Shown: piece by piece, positions 7,580 through 15,198 of the stretch
Numbering within the stretch: the first letter of the stretch is position 1
Layout: each line of letters starts with the position of its first letter
NCBI GenBank assembly: GCA_016926695.1
Contig: JAFGOB010000012.1
Location: 1 to 62,128, forward strand
Origin: Dehalococcoidales bacterium
GTDB taxonomy: Bacteria; Chloroflexota; Dehalococcoidia; Dehalococcoidales; UBA3254
Length of the DNA: 62,128 bases
Direction: 5' to 3'
Translations under genes and position numbers: made by a program
The notes under the pieces: generated by a model
What the model was told of the DNA's origin: nothing
The model's database searches: none
Seen by the model: the letters and a program-made list of their open reading frames with translations, nothing else

Positions 7580-8743
7580 TTAACTCCTCCCCATCTTGAT
7601 TGTCTCAATGAAGCTTTCGATTCTTGTGACCAGCGGCGCCATGGCCTCCCTTGAATATTCATATGAAGATTCCAGCTTCAGTATTGGAATTCCGGCTTCA
7701 CCCAGTATCTTTGTCATAACAGAGCACTCCATATCGTATGTTTCCTCGAATGACAGCTCGTACCATATCACGCCGTCGATATCCGCCTCTTTGATCATCT
7801 CCTTTAAAAGGTTGGCCCTCGTTTCCCAGGCCGGCTGAAAGATCGACGGCGGTGTTCTCTCCAGATAGTAAGTCCGGGCCAGGTTTCTTAATAAATCGCC
7901 TTCAGCTTTCACCTGATTCCGGCAGTGTATCATGCCTTCATCCAGGAACTCGGCTGCTATTATTCCCCCGGATTCCTCGATTATTTTGGGGACGACGTAG
8001 TCTCCCATGCCTACTACATGGCCGGCTAAAAGCAGCCTGGGACTTTCCTGATGGAACGGGCTTTGCGCTTCCTTCAGCTCATGGTAAAGTTCGTTGAGTC
8101 TTGAAAAAGCCGCTTCCCGGTCGCTGTGGAAGGAATAGTGATTCAAACGTATAAAATCGGAGCCGCTCAAAGGAGGCAGTCTGTTCTTTCTTAACGAATT
8201 GATCTTGCTCAGGATATCCCTTATCCGGTTAAGCGATGCAATGGCTTCGCTGAGCCCGCTGTCCGATACCTTGTTGCCGGTAATATTCTCCAGATTCCCC
8301 TTGAGCCGGACCAATTCTTCGTAGTAGTAGTCCTGGGAAAGCGTCTTTTCCCAGTCCGCCGGGACTCCCAGCCTCAATGCGGGCAATTTGAAATATTCGA
8401 ATAAATCAGCCAGCCTGGACTCATGACAATCGCTGCACTGCACCACAATCAGATCCAGCATGGGCATGACCGGGTCAACACCCATGAGATGGTATCCTAT
8501 CTGGGACCTGGAATACGGGCTCATGAAGCGGAGCATATAGGGTATCACCGCGTCAGGAGGCTCGGGTTGTCCGCCTTTGCAAAGCAAATAGGGTATTGCG
8601 CCCGAGGCATAGATGAGTTCTTCAGGGACAAACCTGCCCAGATAACCGACGATCTTTTTTCCTTTTTTCTTCTCTTCCTTCAGTTTTTCCGGCCGGGTAC
8701 GTGTGATTTGTGCCAGTTCAGATAACGTGTTCAATTTTCTCAA
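7580..8743 (-). CDS. HgdB/BcrB-C-like dehydratase-reductase subunit, small (387 aa)
   Basis: The N-terminal KKIVGYLG..PEELIYASGAIP pattern is characteristic of the HgdB/BcrC family. The usual Cys in the C-x-Y-x-R-S segment is replaced by Ser here (S-P-Y-S-R-S), while cysteines remain in V-Q-C-S-D-C-H. The family dehydrates (R)-2-hydroxyacyl-CoA or reduces aromatic CoA esters by ketyl-radical chemistry with a [4Fe-4S] cluster. The start is a TTG at 8743 after a G-rich stretch. The missing canonical ligand and the paired 471-residue partner suggest an uncharacterised subgroup rather than true HgdAB. Confidence 0.85.
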   Translation of the reverse strand: MRKLNTLSELAQITRTRPEKLKEEKKKGKKIVGYLGRFVPEELIYASGAIPYLLCKGGQPEPPDAVIPYMLRFMSPYSRSQIGYHLMGVDPVMPMLDLIVVQCSDCHESRLADLFEYFKLPALRLGVPADWEKTLSQDYYYEELVRLKGNLENITGNKVSDSGLSEAIASLNRIRDILSKINSLRKNRLPPLSGSDFIRLNHYSFHSDREAAFSRLNELYHELKEAQSPFHQESPRLLLAGHVVGMGDYVVPKIIEESGGIIAAEFLDEGMIHCRNQVKAEGDLLRNLARTYYLERTPPSIFQPAWETRANLLKEMIKEADIDGVIWYELSFEETYDMECSVMTKILGEAGIPILKLESSYEYSREAMAPLVTRIESFIETIKMGRS

Positions 8744-8859
8744 CCCCCGTAAAAAGTGATATTGTCACAGGCAGGGTGGTGCATATACCGTTCCCTGCTA
8801 AAAACCATGCACGGTGTGATCTGCCCCTGATAGAGATATGCGTTTTTGCAGACGCTATA

Positions 8860-9684
8860 TCAGTATCCTTCCTTCTTTGGAGCGTCTACCCCGCAGGGCC
8901 TGCTTTCTTCCACGCCCTTTTTCCCGTACAGCTTGAGCTTTCGATACTCTCGCCAGGAAATTTTTTCATTCGGGCGTCCCAGCCCCAGCTCATTAAGCAG
9001 TTTGGAGACTTTTTCCAGCTTGGGCTTGAGTGTTTCCATGTCGTAGCCCTGGAGGTGCGGAGGCAGCTTCTTTCGCTCTTCGGGTTCCTTTTGCAGCAGG
9101 TCGCAGATCGACTCCGCTCCCCAGCGCGCACCTACCGAAGGCATCCCCTGGTCGCGCCCGCACTCATAGCAGTCCGCGAATACCCCGCATTTCTGTCTTT
9201 GAGAAGAGGCGAAAAGCACTTCATATACCGCGGCATCGGGATCAAGGAAGTCAAAAGCCCGTTGAATGCGGTTATAGCGCAGCTTGAGGCAATCTATGGC
9301 CCCGTAGGTCTCCTCGAACCTGTCCACGATATCTTCCACGACAGGAATACAGGGAGCGATAAAGGTGCGGAAGTTTTTGGCTATATCTTCGGCGGTAACG
9401 CCGACTACATAAGCCACGGCGAAGGCGCTGCCGGTAACACCGCCGCAGGTGCCTACCCCGGTGTAGCCTATACCGGTATGGAGACCCATCATCCCCTGTA
9501 GAATTATGACCTGTACTTCAGGTGTAAACAGCTCTATTCCTTCAGACCTGAAGGCTTCGCAAATCGATGCGAAAGTAGAAGGGGCTCAGGCCCCGTAATT
9601 AACGCCCTCTCCGGCCCCCAGGTGACCTGCTTTGTCTATTATCCTTTTCTTCTTGGCTTCGTCGATCACGATTTTAGGAATCAT
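8860..9684 (-). CDS. C_GCAxxG_C_C redox protein with in-frame UGA (candidate selenoprotein)
   Basis: Read from ATG 9684, the frame runs 274 codons to 8860 with one internal TGA at codon 33 (9586-9588). ATG 9684 has a strong AAGGAGG (9690-9696) with 5-nt spacing. The local order N-Y-G-A-U-A-P-S-T-F aligns with M-N-C-A-Q-S-V-L in the paralogue at 27280-27729, so the UGA falls exactly on the first conserved Cys of the family. The second motif T-C80-G-G-V-T-G and a later D-C132 are intact, and a Cys-rich stretch (C-G-V-F-A-D-C-Y-E-C) follows. Two hairpins lie just downstream of the UGA. It leads the dehydratase-like operon. Selenocysteine insertion is inferred; a nonsense mutation or sequencing error remains possible. 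Confidence 0.75.
9539..9573 (-). promoter_or_regulatory. Candidate SECIS hairpins downstream of in-frame UGA
   Basis: On the minus strand, TTCGCA-TCGATT-TGCGAA (9573-9556) begins 12 nt after the UGA, with its loop at +19. A second hairpin, CCTTCA-GGTC-TGAAGG (9554-9539), has its loop at +38. The second has the AGGTCTG apical sequence found in the E. coli fdhF SECIS but lies farther from the UGA than in fdhF. Both lie inside coding sequence, as bacterial SECIS elements do. Confidence 0.4.
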
Positions 9685-9885
9685 TGCTGCCTCCTTATCA
9701 TTAATCTGGCTATATCATAGCAACTATCGCACTCTGATACCAGCACCGGTCTTGATGATATTACGGGCAGGCTGCCCGGTGGAGATTAATAATGGACAGA
9801 AGCTGATATATCGGTGAACCTGGGCCATATCACTTATACAAGTGCCTGAATAACTGGAGAAAATAACACGAAACCTGCAAATTAT

Positions 9886-9950
9886 TGTCATTCTGGAGGA
9901 CCCCGATACACCTTGATTCCTATCGGGGGACGAAGAATCTCAGAGTGGGG
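9886..9950. repeat. Second-family intergenic repeat with CCCCGATA/TATCGGGG hairpin
   Basis: CCCCGATA (9901-9908) pairs with TATCGGGG (9921-9928), flanked by tgtcattctgg and cgaagaatctcagagt. It resembles the degenerate copy at 4790-4945. Confidence 0.5.
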
Positions 9951-10025
9951 TAGATTTTGATTTATACCTTTTTGAGTCCACACTGATTACAAAGAATCCG
10001 GGGTGTTGAAAATCCTCCGATATGG

Positions 10026-10031
10026 TATAAT
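10026..10031 (+). promoter_or_regulatory. -10 box of tRNA-Leu(UAA)
   Basis: TATAAT 20 bases before the tRNA start. TTGAAA at 10006-10011 is only 14 bp upstream, so the -35 element is uncertain. Confidence 0.45.
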
Positions 10032-10050
10032 TAGCCTGCAAACCCTTCGT

Positions 10051-10138
10051 GCCGGGGTGGCGGAATAGGCAGACGCAGAGGACTTAAAATCCTCCGCCCT
10101 TAAAAGGCGTGTGGGTTCGAGACCCTCCCCCGGCACCA
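10051..10138 (+). tRNA. tRNA-Leu (UAA anticodon)
   Basis: Type II tRNA. Acceptor gccgggg/ccccggc, anticodon stem-loop aggactta-aaatcct (anticodon TAA), T arm gtggg-ttcgaga-ccctc, discriminator A and encoded CCA. It stands alone in the plus direction. Confidence 0.97.
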
Positions 10139-10466
10139 GTTTCCCCAGTGACATTATTCTGCGATGAGACGTCTTACTCCCCGCGACCTATCAGTTAATA
10201 TTCACTTCCATCCCCGGCCTGCCTTTGTTTTCGTCCGTCAACCGGTACGAAAAAACTATTTCACAATTAGTACTACATGTTTAAAATAATGAAACATAAC
10301 TGGATTATGCCCTTTTACCGGAGACGACTGAGGTTCATATCCCGGAAGGTAAAGATATTGCTGCCTGAGAGTATGTTATGAGACAATATCCAGATTCGAT
10401 ATTCCTCATGGAACCAGGGCTTCGGTCAACCTGATATAATAACCGGTAGAGTCAGGACCTGGAAAA
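10139..10466. other. Non-coding spacer
   Basis: No gene seen. A TATAAT at 10435-10440 lies 26-36 bases before the two candidate starts of the next gene and is probably its -10 box; no good -35 is visible. Confidence 0.45.
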
Positions 10467-11048
10467 TTGGGAAATATGATATATATCCTTTTAGGATGCC
10501 TGGGCTTGGGCCTTATCATGCTGTTCGATTTCCTGTCTTTGTGGAAAAAAGACAGGCTTAAAATCCTGTCCTGGACAGCAGGCTCCTGCCTGGTCTGTTA
10601 TTCTGTGGTTATGCTATGCCTGTCGCCGGACAAACTGGGCTTTCCGTTATGGGTCATGATAACCGGTGGGGTGTTAACGATATGTTTTTGCTTCCTCATG
10701 TTTTATACGCTTTTTATGAACTTGCCTTTCCGGCGGACCTATTATAAATCCCGGCAGAAATCTGTACTGATCAGGAGCGGATGCTATGCTCTGGCGCGTC
10801 ATCCGGGAGTACCGGCCCTGGCTTTATTGCTTTGTTCTCTTTTGCTATTTTCCGGCGCAAGGCTGCTTTTGATTGCTGTTCCTGTCTTCATCCTTGCGGA
10901 TATCCTGCTGGTGATTGTTGAGGACAGGTACGTCTTTCCACGTATTTTTCCTGATTACGCAGCATACAGGAAAGAGACGCCCATGCTTATCCCGAACAAA
11001 AAAAGTCTAAAAGTATTTATTCATAACGGGAAAAAAGGTATAATATGA
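10467..11048 (+). CDS. ICMT/PEMT-like integral membrane methyltransferase
   Basis: A 193-residue membrane protein with about five hydrophobic segments. The C-terminal half shows the isoprenylcysteine carboxyl methyltransferase / phospholipid methyltransferase pattern: G-C-Y-A-L-A-R-H-P-G, then V-E-D-R-Y-V-F-P-R-I-F-P-D-Y-A-A-Y-R, then T-P-M-L-I-P. In the family, the RHP and the glutamate pair bind S-adenosylmethionine. The substrate is unknown. The TTG at 10467 or ATG at 10476 could be the start; neither has a strong ribosome-binding site. It ends 22 bases before the GH3 gene, so the two probably form an operon. Confidence 0.75.
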   Translation: MGNMIYILLGCLGLGLIMLFDFLSLWKKDRLKILSWTAGSCLVCYSVVMLCLSPDKLGFPLWVMITGGVLTICFCFLMFYTLFMNLPFRRTYYKSRQKSVLIRSGCYALARHPGVPALALLLCSLLLFSGARLLLIAVPVFILADILLVIVEDRYVFPRIFPDYAAYRKETPMLIPNKKSLKVFIHNGKKGII

Positions 11049-11070
11049 CAAAAAAAGTTGAGGGCCACTG

Positions 11071-12666
11071 ATGACGGAATTAGCGAAATTGTTCAAACAG
11101 GGCAAGTATGAGGAAATCTGGCAGACATGCTGCGGTTTTATCGACCTGAACATCAACGATTTCCTGAAAATCCAGGAACACCTATTGCGGGAGCAATTAC
11201 AACTTTTAAACTCATGTGAACTAGGCAGGACCATCATGCGCGGGGCGAGCCCCACGACGGCAAGCGAGTTTCGTAAATCGGTGCCCCTCACCACCTATGC
11301 CGATTACGCTCCGTTCCTCCTGAACAAAAGGGAGGATGTCCTGCCTGAAAAACCGAAGGTCTGGATGCATACCTCGGGCAGGTCCGGGGAATATCCCTTC
11401 AAATGGGTGCCCGTATCCCCGCGGCAATATGAAGAACTGGGGCCTACCTTTCTGGCCAGTGCCGTTCTGGCATCTTGCAGAGAGAAAGGAGAGGTAAACC
11501 TGAGGTTTGGCGACCGGTATCTCTATGCCCTGGCGCCTCCGCCCTATTTTACCGGTGTGGCGGGACGTCGTGTCTATGAATTCGGCTGTTTTCATTTTTT
11601 ACCCCCCACGGATAAAGCCGAGGGAATGGACTTTACACAGAGAATCCAGGAAGGATTTAAACTGGCCCTGTCGGACGGAATGGAAATGTTCGGCGGTCTT
11701 ACGAGTGTCTTGATTGCTATCAGCGACCGGTTTGGGGGGACCAGCGGTCTGAAAACCTTGCGGCCCCTATTGCTGAAGCCCAGGGCATGTTACCGTATCC
11801 TGCGGGCGCTGGTCAGGAGTAAAGCGGCCAGGCGCAGGATGCTGCCCAAGGATGTCTGGTCCTTGAAGGCCATAGTAACCGGAGGTACCGACACCAACGT
11901 TTTTAAAGAAAAAATCAAGGAACTGTGGGGACGTTATCCACTGGACATATATGCCTGTACCGAGGCCGGCATGATAGCGATGCAGGCCTGGGACTATCAG
12001 GGGATGACCTTTTTACCATATCTTAATTTTCTTGAGTTCATACCCGAGCTGGAATGTCTGAGGAGCCGTGAGGACCCCGAATACAAGCCTGAAGTGCTGC
12101 TTCTGGACGAGGTCGAAGTGGGCAAAAAGTATGAAATAGTTATTACCAGCTTCCTGGGCGGGCCGTTCGTCCGCTACCGGGTCGGCGATTTGATCAAGAT
12201 AATCGCTCTCCAGGATACCCAGCTTGGCATCAATATACCTCAAATGTCGTTTTACTCGCGGGTTGACGACCTGCTGGACATAGCCGGGTTTACCAGATTA
12301 ACCGAAGGCGTCATCTGGCAGGCCGTGGAGAAAGCTGGTATATTATATATCGATTGGACAATCCGAAAAGAGATAGTGAACCGCCAGCCGGTATTGAACC
12401 TTTACCTGGAGCTCAAGCCAGAAAATACCATGTCCAGAGAGGAGATTGTCCAGGCGGTACACGGGTCTCTCAAGGAACTGGATGCTGACTATGCCAGCCT
12501 GGAGGCCGTAACGGGACTGAAGCCGCTGAAGGTTACCCCGGTCAAAGGCGGATCTTTCGCTGCCTATACGCAGAAACAGCGGGACCGCGGAGCCGACCTG
12601 GCACACCTGAAAATTCCCCATATCAATCCCTTCGACAACATGATAGACTCGCTTACCCAGGAATAA
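11071..12666 (+). CDS. GH3-family adenylating enzyme
   Basis: A 531-residue protein of the GH3 family (PF03321), acyl-acid-adenylating enzymes best known from plants, where they conjugate jasmonate or auxin to amino acids. Residues about 101-108 (T-S-G-R-S-G-E-Y) form the adenylate P-loop. The segment A-C-T-E-A-G (about residue 297) and the Y-R-V-G-D segment (about residue 370) match the nucleotide-binding motifs. Bacterial members are uncharacterised and the acyl substrate here is unknown. ATG 11071 follows GAGGG. It is close behind the ICMT-like gene, which suggests a two-gene acid-modifying unit. Confidence 0.88.
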   Translation: MTELAKLFKQGKYEEIWQTCCGFIDLNINDFLKIQEHLLREQLQLLNSCELGRTIMRGASPTTASEFRKSVPLTTYADYAPFLLNKREDVLPEKPKVWMHTSGRSGEYPFKWVPVSPRQYEELGPTFLASAVLASCREKGEVNLRFGDRYLYALAPPPYFTGVAGRRVYEFGCFHFLPPTDKAEGMDFTQRIQEGFKLALSDGMEMFGGLTSVLIAISDRFGGTSGLKTLRPLLLKPRACYRILRALVRSKAARRRMLPKDVWSLKAIVTGGTDTNVFKEKIKELWGRYPLDIYACTEAGMIAMQAWDYQGMTFLPYLNFLEFIPELECLRSREDPEYKPEVLLLDEVEVGKKYEIVITSFLGGPFVRYRVGDLIKIIALQDTQLGINIPQMSFYSRVDDLLDIAGFTRLTEGVIWQAVEKAGILYIDWTIRKEIVNRQPVLNLYLELKPENTMSREEIVQAVHGSLKELDADYASLEAVTGLKPLKVTPVKGGSFAAYTQKQRDRGADLAHLKIPHINPFDNMIDSLTQE

Positions 12667-12677
12667 TATTTAGTGTA

Positions 12678-12683
12678 TAGAAT
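12678..12683 (+). promoter_or_regulatory. -10 box 8 nt before the signalling-protein ATG
   Basis: TAGAAT followed by 8 nt and the ATG at 12692, with no ribosome-binding site. This spacing would place the transcription start at or next to the start codon. Confidence 0.4.
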
Positions 12684-12691
12684 GTAATTAT

Positions 12692-15196
12692 ATGAGTTTT
12701 AATATCTATGCCATTATCCCACTGATAAGCGTCATCGCCTATCTCACCCTTATCAGTGTTATTATAGGGCGCCCTTTCGCGACCAGAGGCTACCGGATAT
12801 TCACCGTATTTATCACTGTCTCCATGATGGTCAGCTTCTGCTCGTTTATACTGCATTCCAACGCTTTTCCCTCTCAGACCATCTGGTGGAACAGGGTACA
12901 GATGGCCCTGGTAGCGCTGTCTCCCATTATCTATTTCCATTTCACCCGCGCCTTCTTCAGAAGGCCGGCGGGGGTACAGACATATCTGGGATACCTGGTC
13001 TGGATAGGCATCACGGTCTACATCATGATGGGCGGCATTCTCAAGAGTTCATACGTACAAAACGGGCTGTTGTACTTCGAAATCGATATCCTGTTCTATC
13101 CGCTCCTGGTATTTGCCGGGTTGTTCATGATACCGGCCATAGTCAATATCTTCTTGATGCTTAAAATGACTACAGCCCCGCTGGAAAGGAACCGTCTGGT
13201 CTATCTGGCCGCCGCTGCTATAATCTGGGCGGCTTTTATGGCCACCAACATCTCAACTTATCTGTCAAACTATTCCATCGACCAGATCGGCAATTTCCTG
13301 AACTCCCTGATCATCACCTATGCTATTCTCAAATACCAGTTGTTCAATATAACACTGGTCGCGAGACGGGTCATCGCCTATTTCATGACACTGGTTCCGC
13401 TGGCCGGCATATTTATCGGGCTTATTATGCTGTTCCAGAACCTTCTTCCCAATCAGTCCACCACTGTCGTTTTGCTGTTTGCGACGGCTCTGGCGTTCAT
13501 ATTGCTGTTAACCGTCCGTTTTCTCTGGCGTCATATCCTGGAAGCTATCGACCGGTTTTTCTACCGGGACACTTATGAGCACAGGCAGATACTGCTTAAT
13601 CTCAATACCGAAATGGGGGGTATTATTACAGTAACCCAGTTGGCCCATGAAATTCTGCCCTCCCTGTGCAAGGTCTTGAAGGTAAATAAAGCGCACCTGC
13701 TGCTGCGGGATATAAGCACGGGCTTCTTCATGCACCAGTATGCCTATCCGCCGACCGATGAAAAAGCCCGTGCGCTGTCCTTTGAGACGGATAATTTAAT
13801 TGTCGGCTGGCTGGAAAAGAACCGCAGGCCCCTGGAAATGAAGCAGATTTCATACCTGCCGGAATTTAAAGGCCTGTGGCAAAAAGAGAAAGAACAGATA
13901 GAGAAAGCCAACTACGGACTGCTGGTACCTATTGAGAACCATGATCTCCTGATCGGTGTGTTTGCTTTGGGACTGAAAAATGACGGCGCTCCTTATACCC
14001 AGGAGGATTTCGAGATGTCGATGAAGGTCTCCAACCAGGCCGGCATGATGCTCGAGAATGCCCAGTATTATTCCCAGGCCCTGTTAAAGGCCAATACAGA
14101 CGGCCTCACACAACTGTATAATCACCGGCATTTCCACGAACACCTGGACCAGGAAATAAGCCGCGGTTCGCGCTTCGGTACGGTTTTTTCGCTGATTTTC
14201 ATGGATATCGACCACTTTAAAACATATAACGATAATTTCGGCCATCTGGCTGGCGACGAAGTATTGCGCCGCATCGGCGAACATATCCAGGGCTCCATCA
14301 GGAATATTGATATTGCCGCCCGGTACGGGGGTGAGGAGTTTGCCATTATCCTGCCGGGGACCAGCCTGGAGGATGCCCGTATTATGGCGGAACGCATACG
14401 AAAGACCATTGAAACCCGCACGACTCAGCGCGCCATGCCTGTGACGGTGAGTCTGGGCGTGGCCCAGTGGCCCATAGACGGTGTTATCAAAGAGGATCTG
14501 ATATCCAGGGCTGACAAAGCGTTGTATCTGGCCAAACAAAAGGGAAGGAACTGTACCTGCCTTTCCAGCGAAATCCCTGAGGAAGAAATCGTCACGGCTA
14601 TCCTGTCCAAGGCCGACACTAATCCGAAATCATTAAGCATCCTCTATGCCCTGGAGGCTATCGTTGATGCCAAAGACCACTATACCTACGGTCATTCACG
14701 AAAAGTGGCTGAATACGCCGTGGCCATCGCGGAGGTTTTGAGATTGCCCAGGGATAAGATTGCCATGATACGCGTGGCGGGCATGCTGCATGATATCGGA
14801 AAGATCGGCATACCCGATGCGCTGCTGAACAAGAAAGAGACTTTGACTGAGGAAGAGTGGGAACCGATCAGGGCACATCCCCAGTTGGGGGTAGCGATCC
14901 TCAAGCACATTGTTGAGCTGTCGAGCTGTCTGCCCGCCATCCTGTATCATCACGAATACTATAACGGCAGCGGTTACCCGGCCGGACTGAAAGGGAAAGA
15001 CATTCCCCTGGAAGCCCGCATATTGTGCATCGCGGATGCCTACGAAGCGATGACCTCCCCGAGAGTTTACCGCAAGCAACTGGATTCTCAGGAGGCGTTG
15101 ATGGAGCTGAGAGTAAACGCCGGCAAACAATTTGATCCGGAGATTGTGGAAACATTTTGCAAGATAATGGTAATGACGCCGTCAGAAAAAAAGTGA
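12692..15196 (+). CDS. 7TM-GAF-GGDEF-HD-GYP cyclic-di-GMP signalling protein
   Basis: An 834-residue membrane sensor. Residues about 1-290 hold a histidine-kinase-type 7TM region, about 300-460 a GAF-like domain, about 465-625 a GGDEF domain with the catalytic R-Y-G-G-E-E-F (about residue 545), and about 645-825 an HD-GYP domain. The HD pair is in M-L-H-D-I-G-K (about 697), and H-H-E-Y-Y-N-G-S-G-Y-P (about 752) has Asn where Asp is usual. It may both make and degrade c-di-GMP. No Shine-Dalgarno precedes the ATG; TAGAAT (12678-12683) sits 8 nt upstream, which suggests a leaderless mRNA. Confidence 0.92.
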   Translation: MSFNIYAIIPLISVIAYLTLISVIIGRPFATRGYRIFTVFITVSMMVSFCSFILHSNAFPSQTIWWNRVQMALVALSPIIYFHFTRAFFRRPAGVQTYLGYLVWIGITVYIMMGGILKSSYVQNGLLYFEIDILFYPLLVFAGLFMIPAIVNIFLMLKMTTAPLERNRLVYLAAAAIIWAAFMATNISTYLSNYSIDQIGNFLNSLIITYAILKYQLFNITLVARRVIAYFMTLVPLAGIFIGLIMLFQNLLPNQSTTVVLLFATALAFILLLTVRFLWRHILEAIDRFFYRDTYEHRQILLNLNTEMGGIITVTQLAHEILPSLCKVLKVNKAHLLLRDISTGFFMHQYAYPPTDEKARALSFETDNLIVGWLEKNRRPLEMKQISYLPEFKGLWQKEKEQIEKANYGLLVPIENHDLLIGVFALGLKNDGAPYTQEDFEMSMKVSNQAGMMLENAQYYSQALLKANTDGLTQLYNHRHFHEHLDQEISRGSRFGTVFSLIFMDIDHFKTYNDNFGHLAGDEVLRRIGEHIQGSIRNIDIAARYGGEEFAIILPGTSLEDARIMAERIRKTIETRTTQRAMPVTVSLGVAQWPIDGVIKEDLISRADKALYLAKQKGRNCTCLSSEIPEEEIVTAILSKADTNPKSLSILYALEAIVDAKDHYTYGHSRKVAEYAVAIAEVLRLPRDKIAMIRVAGMLHDIGKIGIPDALLNKKETLTEEEWEPIRAHPQLGVAILKHIVELSSCLPAILYHHEYYNGSGYPAGLKGKDIPLEARILCIADAYEAMTSPRVYRKQLDSQEALMELRVNAGKQFDPEIVETFCKIMVMTPSEKK

Positions 15197-15198
15197 TG

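Larger units (their letters stand above)
9685..10050. other. Non-coding spacer before tRNA-Leu
   Basis: Holds the Shine-Dalgarno of the UGA-containing gene, a second-family repeat (9886-9950), and a -10-like TATAAT at 10026-10031 for the tRNA. No credible open frame. Confidence 0.55.

Noticed and set aside
8710..9501. 263-codon open frame on the plus strand opposite the redox and dehydratase genes
   Set aside because: It mirrors the high-GC coding of the minus-strand gene, has no ribosome-binding site or recognisable domain, and conflicts with the well-supported gene on the other strand.
9586..9588. Genome-wide UGA recoding (Gly or Trp) as the reason for the internal TGA
   Set aside because: Many genes in the window end in TGA at their expected C-termini (MATE, SecG, the aspS and tig overlaps), and the only tRNA-Trp seen has anticodon CCA.
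9400..9684. Frameshift in the redox gene
   Set aside because: Reading frame and family pattern continue in the same frame on both sides of the TGA; no shift is needed.
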